The notes: a model not told the origin generated them from the sequence alone. A stretch of 64,000 nt of DNA from Fulvimarina pelagi HTCC2506 (GCF_000153705.1 NZ_DS022272.1:2247874-2311873), one strand, 5' to 3'; shown: positions 1-8,996, counted from the stretch's first letter. A program made the numbers and translations.

Positions 1-64
1 CCAGACGCTCGTTCGCATTTCCCGTTTGACGCGGCACAACCATCAAGTATCGTCGGCCTCATGA
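1..64 (+). CDS. Possible 3' end of an unidentified upstream gene
   Basis: One forward frame is open from the left edge and stops at TGA 62-64, overlapping the bchI ATG at 61 in an ATGA arrangement. Many neighbouring genes in this cluster are joined in this way, so this may be the tail of the gene preceding bchI. Only about 20 residues are visible and they match nothing I recognise. In other phototrophs this position is often held by a carotenoid gene, but the sequence does not show that. The frame could be open by chance. Confidence 0.3.
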   Translation, partial: QTLVRISRLTRHNHQVSSAS

Positions 65-1086
65 AACGGCATTTCCCCTTCACCGCGATCGTCGGCCAGG
101 CCGAACTCACCACGGCGCTTAAGCTCGCTGCGATTGATCCCGCCATTGGCGGCGTCCTCGCCTTCGGCGATCGGGGAACGGGCAAGTCTACCGCCTTGCG
201 TGGCCTTGCCGCCGTACTGCCACGCCTCACCGCCAACGACTGCGCCTATCGCTGCGACCCCGGGCGAGAAGACCGCCTCTGCCCGGACTGCCGCGCGAAA
301 CTCGAAGCAGGCGAGAAACCGGACACGCGAGACGTCCCCGTCCCGGTCGTCGACCTCCCGCTCGGCTCCTCCGAGGATCGCATCGTCGGCGGCCTCGATC
401 TCGAACACGCCCTCCTCACCGGCGAGCGCCGCTTCGAACCCGGCCTCCTCGCCAAGGCCAATCGCGGCTTTCTCTATATCGACGAGATCAACCTTCTCGA
501 GGATCACCTCGTCGATCTCCTCCTCGACGTCGCAGCTTCCGGCGAGAACGTCGTCGAGCGCGAGGGCCTCAGCGTCCGCCATCCGGCGCAGTTCGTCCTC
601 ATCGGCAGCGGCAACCCGGAAGAAGGCGAACTCAGGCCCCAGCTCCTTGATCGCTTCGGCCTCTCCGTCACTGTCACTACGCCACAGGACGTCAAGACCC
701 GCATCGCCGTCGTGAAGGCCCGCGACCGCTTCGAGCGTGATTCGGCAGCGTTCCTCGCAGAGGCCGCCGAAGCCGAAGGCGCCCTTCGGGACAAACTCGA
801 GACTGGGCGCCGTAACCTCGAAGACGTAAACGTCTCCGACCGCATCCTCGAACAGGCCGCCCAACTCTGCATCTCGCTCCAGACTGACGGTTTGCGCGCC
901 GAGCTCACCCTCGTCCGCGCCGCCCGCGCGCTCGCCAGCCTTAACGGTGAGACCGACGTCACCTTCCAACATCTCGCCGAACTCGCGCCCTTCGCGCTCG
1001 CCCATCGCCTGCGCCGCAATCCACTGGAAGAAGCCGGCTCTGGCGTCCGCATCGAACGCGCCCTCGCCGAGCTTGACGCGGCTTGA
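61..1086 (+). CDS. bchI: Magnesium chelatase ATPase subunit BchI
   Basis: BchI is the AAA+ motor of the three-subunit Mg chelatase (BchI, BchD, BchH), which inserts Mg2+ into protoporphyrin IX at the first committed step of bacteriochlorophyll synthesis in the cytoplasm. The 341-residue product has the usual family length. The Walker A motif GDRGTGKST is at about residues 36-44, and a Walker B-like segment (FLYIDEINLL) is at about 138. The N-terminal stretch FPFTAIVGQ is typical of the family. The start is ATG 61. The stop TGA overlaps the bchD ATG by one base (TGATG), so the two ATPase subunits are probably translationally coupled. Confidence 0.97.
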   Translation: MKRHFPFTAIVGQAELTTALKLAAIDPAIGGVLAFGDRGTGKSTALRGLAAVLPRLTANDCAYRCDPGREDRLCPDCRAKLEAGEKPDTRDVPVPVVDLPLGSSEDRIVGGLDLEHALLTGERRFEPGLLAKANRGFLYIDEINLLEDHLVDLLLDVAASGENVVEREGLSVRHPAQFVLIGSGNPEEGELRPQLLDRFGLSVTVTTPQDVKTRIAVVKARDRFERDSAAFLAEAAEAEGALRDKLETGRRNLEDVNVSDRILEQAAQLCISLQTDGLRAELTLVRAARALASLNGETDVTFQHLAELAPFALAHRLRRNPLEEAGSGVRIERALAELDAA

Positions 1087-2840
1087 TGGACGACCGCTTC
1101 AAACAGCGCGCACGCCTCTTACCCCCTCACCGAGCGGCGATCGCGATCCTCCATGCCCGCCCGGAAATCGGCCTTGTCGTCCGTGCCCAACCGGGCCCGC
1201 TCCGCGACAATTTTCTCGCCGAACTGCGCCGATCGAGCCCGTGGTCTCACGCTAGAACCATCGCCCAGCGCGACATCCGTCAGCTCTCCGAGAAGCGCTC
1301 GCGCGTGTCCGCCCTCGCCGTCCTCGATGACGAAACACCGGCGGACAACCCCGATCATCCCCTCATTCTCACCGGCGCCGATCGCTACGGCGCTTCGGAA
1401 GCAGCCCACCTGCTGCCGCAACTCGACGCCGCCCGCCCCATCATCGCTCTCGACGAAGGCCTCGGCGACGAGACCCTCCCCGACGCCCTCTTGGACCGCC
1501 TCGGCATTTGGCTGGACCTGACCCTGCCAGACCCCGATGCGAATGACCTCGATCCCGGCATCGACCCCGTCACCCCAACCGGCCCCCTCAATACCCGCGC
1601 GATTTCCGTTCCCGAAAGCGCCATCGCCACCCTCTGCGAGGCCGCGTCCGCCTTCGGTATTCCGAGCCTCCGCGCCCCCCTCCTCGCCCTCGACGCCGCC
1701 CGCGCCTCCGCCGCGATCATGGGCGCCCGCGAGATCGCCGATGAGGACGTCCTCCTCGCCTGCCGTCTGGTCCTCGCCCCGCGCGCCCGTCAGGCGCCCA
1801 GCTTCGACGAACAGCCGCCGGAAGAGGACAGCGAGAGCGAAGACCACCCAGACGCCTCAAACGACGACACCCCGCCCCAGGACCACGACGAACCGGACCA
1901 GTCCGATTCCGAAAAGTCTGAAACTAATCAGGAAGCATCCTCTCAGAGCGGTCAGGACACCGATGTCCAGTCGGAAGACGTCGCCATCCCGCTCGATATC
2001 CTCAAACGCCTCGCCGCGATGGTCCGCAATCACCACACCGCCGGCAAGACCGCCCGAAAGGGCGCGACCGCGAGATCCGGCGGCGCCCGCGGCCGCCCCC
2101 TCGGCAGCCGCGCCGGCGATCCCCGTCACAGTTCGCTCGATATCTCCGCAACGCTGACGGCCGCCCTACCCTGGCAGCGCTTCCGCCGACAGCGTTTCCC
2201 CCGCCTCACAGATCGCCCTGTCATTCTCACGCCGAGCGACATTCGCATCCGCCGCCTCCAGGCCAAGCGCGAAACCGCGACGATCTTCGTCGTCGACGCC
2301 TCCGGCTCCGCCGCCCTCGCGCGCCTAGCAGAAGCCAAGGGCGCGATCGAGCGTATCCTAGCCGAATGCTATCGCCGCCGCGATCGCGTCGCGATGGTCG
2401 CCTTCCGCGGCACTTCAGCCGAGACCCTTCTGCCGGAAACGAAATCCCTCACCCGCGCCCGCCGTGCCCTCGCGGGCCTCAGCGCCGGCGGCGGCACGCC
2501 GCTCGCCTCCGGCATCGCGCTTGCCGGCGATCTCGCCCGCCAGTGCGAGCGCCAGGAACGCACCCCCCTCATCGTCTTCCTCACCGACGGCAAAGCCAAT
2601 ATCACTCTCGACGGCATGGCCGGCCGCTCCTCGGCCCGCGAGGACGTCAACACGCAGGCCACCGTCCTCCGCTCGCAAGGCTACGCCAGCCTCGTCATCG
2701 ACTTCTCGCTCCGCCCCGGCCCCCATGCCCACGACCTCGCGGATATGCTCGGCGGCCGCTACCTTGCTCTTCCGAATGGCGACGCCTCTAGCCTCGCGGA
2801 CGCCGTCGCCCGCGATCCCAGCAAGTCCGCCCGCCCATGA
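1086..2840 (+). CDS. bchD: Magnesium chelatase subunit BchD
   Basis: BchD is the second AAA+ subunit of Mg chelatase and forms the ring platform with BchI that drives BchH. The 584-residue product has three parts: a degenerate N-terminal AAA+ module, an acidic proline-rich linker (about residues 240-300, dense in Glu, Asp, Ser and Gln), and a C-terminal von Willebrand A domain. The vWA domain shows a MIDAS-type DASGS motif after FVV, a later GGTPLA segment and FLTDGKAN. The start ATG at 1086 overlaps the bchI stop by one base. A TTG three bases upstream is in frame but less likely. The stop overlaps bchO in an ATGA. Confidence 0.97.
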   Translation: MDDRFKQRARLLPPHRAAIAILHARPEIGLVVRAQPGPLRDNFLAELRRSSPWSHARTIAQRDIRQLSEKRSRVSALAVLDDETPADNPDHPLILTGADRYGASEAAHLLPQLDAARPIIALDEGLGDETLPDALLDRLGIWLDLTLPDPDANDLDPGIDPVTPTGPLNTRAISVPESAIATLCEAASAFGIPSLRAPLLALDAARASAAIMGAREIADEDVLLACRLVLAPRARQAPSFDEQPPEEDSESEDHPDASNDDTPPQDHDEPDQSDSEKSETNQEASSQSGQDTDVQSEDVAIPLDILKRLAAMVRNHHTAGKTARKGATARSGGARGRPLGSRAGDPRHSSLDISATLTAALPWQRFRRQRFPRLTDRPVILTPSDIRIRRLQAKRETATIFVVDASGSAALARLAEAKGAIERILAECYRRRDRVAMVAFRGTSAETLLPETKSLTRARRALAGLSAGGGTPLASGIALAGDLARQCERQERTPLIVFLTDGKANITLDGMAGRSSAREDVNTQATVLRSQGYASLVIDFSLRPGPHAHDLADMLGGRYLALPNGDASSLADAVARDPSKSARP

Positions 2841-3700
2841 GAACCGGCGCCGGACGTCCCCCGGCCGACTGGCCGCTCAGCGAACACAGCCGCTCCGTCG
2901 ACGCCGGCGGCATAAGATGGCACTTCCAGATCATGGGCGAAGGCCCGGCCATCATGCTCATCCACGGCACCGGCGCCTCCACGCATTCTTTCCGCGACCT
3001 TGCGCCGATCCTCGCCGAAAACCATCAGGTACTCATGGCGGATTGCCCCGGCCTCGGCTTCACCGATCGCCCATCGCGATCACTCACCCTGCAGACCATG
3101 GCCGCCATGCATGCCGAGCTTCTGCAGAAGCTCGGCGTCAATCCAGCCGTGATTGTCGGCCATTCCGCCGGCGCGGTGATCGCCATCGAGATGGCGCTCG
3201 ACGGCCGCGTCGCGCCGCAACACCTCGTCTCCCTCAACGGCGCGCTCCTGCCCTTTCCGGGCCTCGCCGGTCGCCTTTTCCCGAAGATCGCGAAGGTCGT
3301 ATACCGCAACCCCATCGTGCCGCGCTTCTTCGCCTATCGTGCAAAAAGCGAGAATGCCGTCTCCGGCCTCCTCGACGGCACCGGCTCCGCCCTCACTCCA
3401 GGAGGGAAATCCCTCTACGCCCGCCTTTTCCAGGACCGCCACCACGTCGCCGGCACGCTTTCCATGATGAGCCACTGGGATCTGGACCGCTTCTCTGCCC
3501 GGCTCGACCGCCTCGAAACCCCGCTCCTCCTTGTCACCGGTGATCGCGACAAGGCGATTCCCGTTTCTGTCAGCCACCGCGTCGCCGCCCAAGTGAAGAA
3601 CGGAAAGGTCGTTGTTTTGAATGGACTCGGCCACCTTGCCCACGAAGAAGCTCCCGGGCTGATCGCCGAACTGATCTTCGAAGTGGTAGGAACGAGTTGA
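2837..3700 (+). CDS. bchO: BchO alpha/beta-hydrolase, Mg-chelatase-associated
   Basis: This is an alpha/beta-hydrolase found next to bchI and bchD in most purple bacterial clusters. Its exact reaction is unsettled; it is thought to act around the Mg chelatase step. The 287-residue product has the oxyanion segment HGTG (about 43-46), the nucleophile elbow GHSAG with Ser at about 110, and a C-terminal NGLGHLAHEE that supplies the catalytic His. The start ATG overlaps the bchD stop (ATGA), so bchI-bchD-bchO form one coupled operon. The name rests on family resemblance plus position. Confidence 0.93.
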   Translation: MRTGAGRPPADWPLSEHSRSVDAGGIRWHFQIMGEGPAIMLIHGTGASTHSFRDLAPILAENHQVLMADCPGLGFTDRPSRSLTLQTMAAMHAELLQKLGVNPAVIVGHSAGAVIAIEMALDGRVAPQHLVSLNGALLPFPGLAGRLFPKIAKVVYRNPIVPRFFAYRAKSENAVSGLLDGTGSALTPGGKSLYARLFQDRHHVAGTLSMMSHWDLDRFSARLDRLETPLLLVTGDRDKAIPVSVSHRVAAQVKNGKVVVLNGLGHLAHEEAPGLIAELIFEVVGTS

Positions 3701-3771
3701 CACCCCGCCGCAGGCGGCGACGATAAGCCTTCGGGCCAAGCCGGTCTTCAACAGGCAGGAGGAGTCGCATC

Positions 3772-4281
3772 ATGCATCGTTTCTTCGTGTTTTTGGCCCT
3801 CGCTGCAGTAACCTTCGTGCCTTTCGATGCCGCCGCGCAATCGGGCACGACGTCGACCGAACCGAGGACCGCGGTCGACGCTTGCCTGTCCCGAACCTCA
3901 CAAGATGCACAAGGCAGTTGCATCGGCGCCTACGCCGACGCGTGCATGGACACCTCAGAAGGCCAGACGACCTTGGGCATGACCAACTGCGTCAGGGCCG
4001 AATCTGATGCATGGGATGCGATCCTCAACGAGAACTACCAGGCGAGCATGACCGAGGCGAAAGCCGTGGATGCGGATCGCAGCGTATCAAGCTCGACAGA
4101 CAGTGAGGCCGCCGCGAGTCTTAGAGCTGCCCAACGCGCCTGGATCACTTTCCGCGACGCCGAATGCGCCCGCATCTTCGAGCTCTACAAGGACGGCAGC
4201 ATACGCCTCCCGTTAACAGCCGGATGTGTGAACCGGCTCACGGCGGAGCGCGCGCTCGAGCTCCGGTCGACTGCGCAGTAG
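3772..4281 (+). CDS. Secreted LprI-family (DUF1311) protein
   Basis: The 169-residue protein starts with a classical signal peptide (a hydrophobic run to about residue 19, then an Ala-rich AxA site near 22), so it is probably periplasmic. The mature part has several cysteines and the C-terminal pattern of the LprI/DUF1311 family: Ala-Gln-Arg-Ala-Trp, FRDAEC and a late GC. In Mycobacterium, LprI inhibits lysozyme; other members are uncharacterised. The start is ATG 3772 with AGGAGG about 9 bases upstream. It sits 71 bases after bchO on the same strand and converges with crtC. It is not a usual photosynthesis gene, and a functional link is not implied. Confidence 0.75.
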   Translation: MHRFFVFLALAAVTFVPFDAAAQSGTTSTEPRTAVDACLSRTSQDAQGSCIGAYADACMDTSEGQTTLGMTNCVRAESDAWDAILNENYQASMTEAKAVDADRSVSSSTDSEAAASLRAAQRAWITFRDAECARIFELYKDGSIRLPLTAGCVNRLTAERALELRSTAQ

Positions 4282-4335
4282 GATTCTGATCCATGCGCAA
4301 GTACGTGCGCTCCCGGCCGCGCATGTCTCTACTCT

Positions 4336-5250
4336 CTAGAAGAATCGGCGGGGCATCTTGTAGGGCAGCATCGTCTGAACCACCCAGTTCCTGAACCGGT
4401 CGAGGTCGAGGCTTTCGTGCATGGCGACCGTCCGCTGGCCGAACAATGTCGTATGCACCAGTGACCGCGCGTAGAACGGCGAATCCTCCAGCGTTTTTTT
4501 CACCTCCGTCACGCTCGGCGCTTCGGTACGCGTCGTCCGCTTCATCCGCCAGAAGCTCGTCTTCAGTTTCTTCAGCGCCGGCGGCTCGAAATCGGTTACG
4601 TCCGCCCTCGGATCGAACTTGATCGCAAGGCTCAGTTGCTCCCCGTCCCGCTCGATCAGGTCGTAGAGCACGGCCGCCCCGCCCGGCACGCAGGCGCGGC
4701 TCCAGTTCCAGCTGGAGAACCTGTCCTCCAGCGGCTCGGCCCCCGTATTGAAGTCGAGATAGCCGTGCCCACGCCAGGAAAGGCCCGGATCGGAAAAAGC
4801 CGCCTCCACCCGCGCGCATGGGGCGATCGGCCACCAGCAATGCCTCCCGCCACGGTCGAGCGGCATCGGCCGGTTCTGCAGCGCTTCGGGGTAGAGCCGC
4901 ACCGTCCCCCTAACACGTTTCGGGATCAGCGGCGTGATCTCGTCGATCGTCACGGTCAGGCAGTCGCCGTCCCATTCCATCGCACTCGGGCCGACGGACA
5001 GCACCGAGGCATCGCGCGTCAGGTCCTTCTCGCCGCGTTCGGTCATCGCCCAGCGCCGCGCCCCGCGTCCGTAGAGCGCGCAATTGATCGAGACATGGTT
5101 CTGCGGCCGACCGCGCCCGGAAATCTTGTAATAGGGCGAGAAGACGCTGCCGACGAAGCCGATGATCGTCAGGCCGAACGCGCCGTCATCCGAGATCGCG
5201 TCGCAATACCACCAGGCGTAGCCCCCCGGCCCAACCGGCTGGTCGAAGCG
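4336..5250 (-). CDS. crtC: Carotenoid 1,2-hydratase CrtC, start codon unresolved
   Basis: CrtC adds water to the terminal double bond of neurosporene or lycopene derivatives in the spheroidene and spirilloxanthin pathways. The family signature GGYAWWY, then ISDDG, then FVGSVFSPYY, is clear, and the frame runs on to a stop at 4336. The end given here (5250) marks where family resemblance begins, not a proven start. Reading upstream from residue 1 of the resemblance, no ATG, GTG or TTG occurs in frame until ATG 5541, deep inside crtD. A CTG at 5172-5170 overlaps the crtD stop as CTGA, but it would cut off the conserved GGYAWWY segment. The first ATG inside the gene is at 5046. The gene is transcribed with crtD, leftwards. 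Confidence 0.85.
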   Translation of the reverse strand, partial: RFDQPVGPGGYAWWYCDAISDDGAFGLTIIGFVGSVFSPYYKISGRGRPQNHVSINCALYGRGARRWAMTERGEKDLTRDASVLSVGPSAMEWDGDCLTVTIDEITPLIPKRVRGTVRLYPEALQNRPMPLDRGGRHCWWPIAPCARVEAAFSDPGLSWRGHGYLDFNTGAEPLEDRFSSWNWSRACVPGGAAVLYDLIERDGEQLSLAIKFDPRADVTDFEPPALKKLKTSFWRMKRTTRTEAPSVTEVKKTLEDSPFYARSLVHTTLFGQRTVAMHESLDLDRFRNWVVQTMLPYKMPRRFF

Positions 5251-6731
5251 AGGTCCTTCACGATGGCCTGTACCGCGAGGGTTCCCGAGAGCGAAGCCAT
5301 CGGCACGCCGGCGCCCGGATGGGCGCTCCCGCCGCAGAGATAGAGGCCCGGTATCTTCGAGCGCGCGGCGGGCCTCTGGAACGACGCGGTCGACCCATGA
5401 GAGACCTGCCCGTAAAGCGCTCCGCCCGTCCCCGGGAAGAGAGCCGAGTACTCCGAGGGCGTCGAAAGGCTGATCCCGCCCCCCTCCAAATCGAGCGTCA
5501 AACCCGAGGCCCGGAGCCTCCCCATAGCCGCGTTGATGCATCGTCCGACCTCCTTGGGATCGATAGATTCGAGATCGTCGCCAAGCGCGGGCGCATTGAC
5601 GATAAGAAACAGCCGCTCGGTTGCGCCCAGCCCTTCCGCGCAGTCGTCGCGGTCCTCGGCGCACACGTAGACATTGGGATCGCTCGGCAGCCGGCGCGCT
5701 TGGAAAATCTCGTTGAACTCGCGCATCGGATCAGGCGCGAAGAACACGGTATGGTGCGACAGCGGGAAGCCCGAAACCTTCGCCTTCACCGCGATCCCGA
5801 GCGCCGAAAGCGAACGCTCACGAGGCGTCGCAGCCTTGCCGAACGCATGGGCGACAATACCCCCGAAAAGCCCGCGCGCGATGGCATCGGCATCGCAATT
5901 CGCCACCACGAGATCCGCCGCGATCACCTCGCCGGAGCCAAGCCGCACGCCGACGGCCCGGCCGTTTTCAACGAGAATCTCTTCGACGTCCGCGCCATAC
6001 CGGAACGCCGCACCCTGCCGCTTCGCAAGCCCTTCCACCGCCACCGCAAGCCGCGACATTCCACCCGCGACACGCCACACCCCTTGCGCCTCCACGGCAG
6101 CGATCAGCCGCAAGGTCGAGGGCGCTTCATAGGGCGATGAGCCCACATAAGTCGTGTAGCGCGCGAACAGATGGCGCAGGCGCGGATCCGAGAACTCCTT
6201 AGTCAAAATGTCCCAGACGCTCTTGTTCGCGCCGAGCTTGGCAATCCGCATTGCCCCACTGAAGCCTGCCCGCATCGTCAGTTCGATCGGACTGTCCGGC
6301 CGCTCGACGCTCATGAAGATCGGGTCGAGCAGGTCGAGCACATCGTCCGACCGGGCCATGAAGCTCTCGAATTCCCGCGCCGAACGCCGCCCAGCGAACG
6401 TCTCCACCGCCACGATCGATTGCTTCCTGTCGGAGAAAAGATCGAGCATCGACCCATCGGCGAAGACATGCCGCGCGATGGTCGCGGAGCGAACGATCTC
6501 CACTTGGTCGTCCAGCCGCTCACCACAATCGGCGAACAACGCATCGAACACATGGCACTTGGTGAACACCGTCGGCCCGGCATCGATCTCGCTGCCCGCG
6601 ACCTTAACCCGCCGCATCTTGCCGCCCGCATGGCCCGCCCGCTCGCACACCGTCACGTTAAAGCCGCCGGCCGCGAGCCGTGCCGCAGCGGTCAGTCCGC
6701 CAATTCCAGCGCCGATGACGACGACATCCAT
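5169..6731 (-). CDS. crtD: Carotenoid 3,4-desaturase (methoxyneurosporene dehydrogenase) CrtD
   Basis: CrtD is an FAD-dependent carotenoid desaturase of the CrtI type that introduces the 3,4 double bond after CrtC hydration. The 520-residue product begins MDVVVIGAGIGG, the dinucleotide-binding GxGxxG motif, followed by an acidic/basic CERAGHAGGKMR segment. Near the C-terminus it has GGSAHPGAGVPMA, the usual flavin motif of this family. The start chosen is ATG 6731, directly before the FAD motif; an upstream in-frame ATG at 6797 would add a poor N-terminal extension. The last 20 or so residues after VKDLAST look non-conserved and overlap the conserved start of crtC. The promoter region is shared with crtF and holds a PpsR site. 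Confidence 0.94.
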   Translation of the reverse strand: MDVVVIGAGIGGLTAAARLAAGGFNVTVCERAGHAGGKMRRVKVAGSEIDAGPTVFTKCHVFDALFADCGERLDDQVEIVRSATIARHVFADGSMLDLFSDRKQSIVAVETFAGRRSAREFESFMARSDDVLDLLDPIFMSVERPDSPIELTMRAGFSGAMRIAKLGANKSVWDILTKEFSDPRLRHLFARYTTYVGSSPYEAPSTLRLIAAVEAQGVWRVAGGMSRLAVAVEGLAKRQGAAFRYGADVEEILVENGRAVGVRLGSGEVIAADLVVANCDADAIARGLFGGIVAHAFGKAATPRERSLSALGIAVKAKVSGFPLSHHTVFFAPDPMREFNEIFQARRLPSDPNVYVCAEDRDDCAEGLGATERLFLIVNAPALGDDLESIDPKEVGRCINAAMGRLRASGLTLDLEGGGISLSTPSEYSALFPGTGGALYGQVSHGSTASFQRPAARSKIPGLYLCGGSAHPGAGVPMASLSGTLAVQAIVKDLASTSRLGRGATPGGIATRSRMTARSA

Positions 6732-6758
6732 GGACGATCCCCGAAAGGTCGAGAGAAG

Positions 6759-6776
6759 TGTCAACTGAATTTGACA
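6759..6776. promoter_or_regulatory. PpsR/CrtJ operator between crtD and crtF
   Basis: TGTCAACTGAATTTGACA is a perfect TGT-N12-ACA palindrome, the operator form bound by PpsR/CrtJ. It lies 28 bases upstream of crtD and 79 bases upstream of crtF, so it could control both directions. Binding is inferred from the motif and from the presence of ppsR in this window. Confidence 0.8.
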
Positions 6777-6854
6777 CCTCGCCGCCCCCATGTCCAATTC
6801 AATTCAGGTCGGCCCAGCCGAACCCACGGTGCGGATTACGAGCGGAGGCAGGAC

Positions 6855-7976
6855 TTGAACGGATCGAAAGCGCCCTTCGCCGTTCGATGGCGGGATCGCC
6901 GCAACCGCATCCTGCTCGATCAGCGCTTTCACAAGCTGGCTATGAAATTCGGTATCGGCCGCTTCTTCGCCCGCCGCTCGGCGCAAAAGCTGTTCGACCT
7001 GACCGCCGGCTTCATCTACTCGCAGGTCCTCGCCGCAGGCATCCGCGCGGGGCTCTTCGAACATCTCGCCAAGGGCCCAACCAGCCCGGCCGAAACGGCA
7101 CGGGCAATCGGCCTCCCGGACGACGGGACTCGTCGCCTCCTCGCGGCCTCCGCCTCTCTCGATCTCGCGGACAAGCTATCCGACGGCCGCTTCATGCTGG
7201 GGCCCCAAGGGGCCGCGCTCCTCGCCAATCCCGGCATTGCCGCAATGGTCCGACACCACGACGCGATCTATGCCGATCTCGCTGATCCGCTAAAGGCCCT
7301 TGAAACGCGCGGCGGCGGAGAGCTCGCCAAGCTTTGGGATTACAAGGGCCCCGATCAGGATCGACCGACCGGCGAGACCGAGCGATACACCGCCCTGATG
7401 ACCGCCAGCCAAGATCTCGTCGCCGCAGAAACCCTCCGCGTCTTCAACATCTCCGGCTACACGCGCATCCTCGACATCGGCGGCGGCAGCGGTCGCTTTC
7501 TCACCCATGTGGCGACCCGAAACGCGAACGCCGAACTCCACCTTCTCGATCGCAAGACCGTCGCCGACCTCGCCCGCGAGGCACTCCGATCGCATCCGGC
7601 CTCCCACCGCTTCACGGTCCATGGGGGCAATTTCCTTGACGCGCCGCTTCCCGACGGATGCGATCTGATCACCCTAGTCCGCATCCTCCACGACCACGAT
7701 GACGACATTGTCCTCGCATTGCTTGACAGGATCTCCCACGCGCTCCGTCCCAGCCGCGGCACCCTATTGATATCCGAGCCGATGGCCGACGAACGCGCCC
7801 GCTCGCGCATTGGTGATGCGTATTTCAACATCTACCTTCACGCCATGGGCACAGGCCGTCCCCGTACGCCGAGCGAACTGACACGATTCCTTGAACGAAC
7901 CGGCTTTAGCCGGATCCGCCACCTTTCGACCGGCATGCCGATTGCAACCTCGGCTTTGGTCGCTGAGACACGCTGA
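6855..7976 (+). CDS. crtF: Hydroxyneurosporene O-methyltransferase CrtF
   Basis: CrtF methylates the tertiary hydroxyl made by CrtC, giving the methoxy group of spheroidene and spirilloxanthin. It contains an N-terminal dimerisation and winged-helix part (from about LFDLTAGFIYSQVL) and a SAM-binding Rossmann domain with ILDIGGGSGRF at about residue 204, then VRILHDHDD. The reading frame is open far upstream into crtD antisense. The best start is TTG 6855, because GGAGG lies six bases before it (6844-6848) and this gives 373 residues, close to family length. The first in-frame ATG after it is well inside the protein. It is the first gene of the crtF-bchCXYZ-puf superoperon. Confidence 0.93.
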   Translation: MNGSKAPFAVRWRDRRNRILLDQRFHKLAMKFGIGRFFARRSAQKLFDLTAGFIYSQVLAAGIRAGLFEHLAKGPTSPAETARAIGLPDDGTRRLLAASASLDLADKLSDGRFMLGPQGAALLANPGIAAMVRHHDAIYADLADPLKALETRGGGELAKLWDYKGPDQDRPTGETERYTALMTASQDLVAAETLRVFNISGYTRILDIGGGSGRFLTHVATRNANAELHLLDRKTVADLAREALRSHPASHRFTVHGGNFLDAPLPDGCDLITLVRILHDHDDDIVLALLDRISHALRPSRGTLLISEPMADERARSRIGDAYFNIYLHAMGTGRPRTPSELTRFLERTGFSRIRHLSTGMPIATSALVAETR

Positions 7977-8016
7977 ACCTAGGGGCGGGCCGTCTTACCC
8001 AATTGACATTTGAGAG

Positions 8017-8034
8017 TGTCCAGTTAACTTGACA
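8017..8034. promoter_or_regulatory. PpsR/CrtJ operator upstream of bchC
   Basis: TGTCCAGTTAACTTGACA fits TGT-N12-ACA exactly and ends 23 bases before the bchC ATG. A TTGACA at 8004-8009 just upstream could be a -35 element. The site is at the same position relative to bchC as the characterised CrtJ sites in Rhodobacter. Confidence 0.82.
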
Positions 8035-8057
8035 CATATTAAGGGAGCTATCTCAGG

Positions 8058-8996
8058 ATGCGCCGCACCAACGCCATCATCTTCAAGCAGCCGAACGCTA
8101 TCGACATCAGTGCAACCGCGCTGAAGCCGGTCGAGGCGGGCGAGGTGCTGATCGAGGTAGAGGCGTCCGGCATTTCCACCGGAACCGAACGGCTGCTCTT
8201 CTCTGGCGAGATGCCACCCTTCCCGGGCATGGGCTATCCCCTAGTTCCCGGCTACGAGGCCGTTGGACGGGTCGTTGCCAGTGAGGCAGAGACCGGACCC
8301 ACCATTGGAACCCGCGTCTTCGTACCCGGCTCACATGGCTTCACCGATGCGCACGGGCTCTTCGGTGCCCAAGCCGGCCATCTCGTCGCGCGGTCGGACA
8401 AGCTCGTGCCGATGCCCGACGGTCTTGGCATCGAAACAACGCTCTTCGCCCTCGCGGCGACCGCTCATCGCGCCGTCATGCGGGGAAGCGCCCTGCCCGA
8501 TCTCATCGTCGGCCACGGCGTCCTCGGCCGGCTCGCCGCCCGCATCGCCGCCGCCAAGGGCAAGGCACCGACGGTCTGGGAAGCCAATCCGCGCCGTCGC
8601 AGCGGCGCCCGCGGCTATGACATCGTCGATCCTTTGGAGGACAATCGCTGCGACTACGCCCCAATCCTCGATGTGAGCGGCGACTCCAGCATCATCGACA
8701 GCCTCGTCGCGCGCTCGGCGAAAGGCGGCGAAATCGTTCTCGCCGGCTTCTACAAGCAGCCGCTTGCTTTCACCTTCCCCCCGGCCTTCATGCGCGAGAC
8801 GTCGATCCGTATTGCGGCTGAATGGTCGCGCGCGGACATGGATGCGGTCGTCGGCATGGCCGCGAGCGGCACGCTGTCCTTGAGCGGTCTCGTCACCCAT
8901 ACAGCCCGGCCGGCAGACGCCGCCGAGGCCTATCGCACGGCGTTCGAAGACGCCGACTGCCTGAAAATGATCATCGAATGGGAGAGAGGCGCATGA
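8058..8996 (+). CDS. bchC: Bacteriochlorophyllide a dehydrogenase BchC
   Basis: BchC oxidises the 3-hydroxyethyl group of the bacteriochlorophyllide a precursor to the 3-acetyl group. It is a short member of the medium-chain dehydrogenase family, with GMGYPLVPGYEAVG near residue 55 as the typical fold marker and ISTGTERLLFSGEMP before it. The product is 312 residues, the usual length. The start is ATG 8058, with AAGGGAG 10-16 bases upstream. The stop overlaps the bchX ATG (ATGA). Confidence 0.96.
   Translation: MRRTNAIIFKQPNAIDISATALKPVEAGEVLIEVEASGISTGTERLLFSGEMPPFPGMGYPLVPGYEAVGRVVASEAETGPTIGTRVFVPGSHGFTDAHGLFGAQAGHLVARSDKLVPMPDGLGIETTLFALAATAHRAVMRGSALPDLIVGHGVLGRLAARIAAAKGKAPTVWEANPRRRSGARGYDIVDPLEDNRCDYAPILDVSGDSSIIDSLVARSAKGGEIVLAGFYKQPLAFTFPPAFMRETSIRIAAEWSRADMDAVVGMAASGTLSLSGLVTHTARPADAAEAYRTAFEDADCLKMIIEWERGA

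Noticed and set aside
43..1005. Leftward open frame opposite bchI
   Set aside because: Acidic, low-information antisense translation of a conserved AAA+ gene.
4282..4335. Possible terminator GCGCA/TGCGC between the LprI-like gene and crtC
   Set aside because: The stem is only five base pairs and no T run follows on either strand.
6171..6854. N-terminal extension of CrtF by 228 codons
   Set aside because: The extension is antisense to crtD; TTG 6855 with GGAGG six bases upstream gives the family length.
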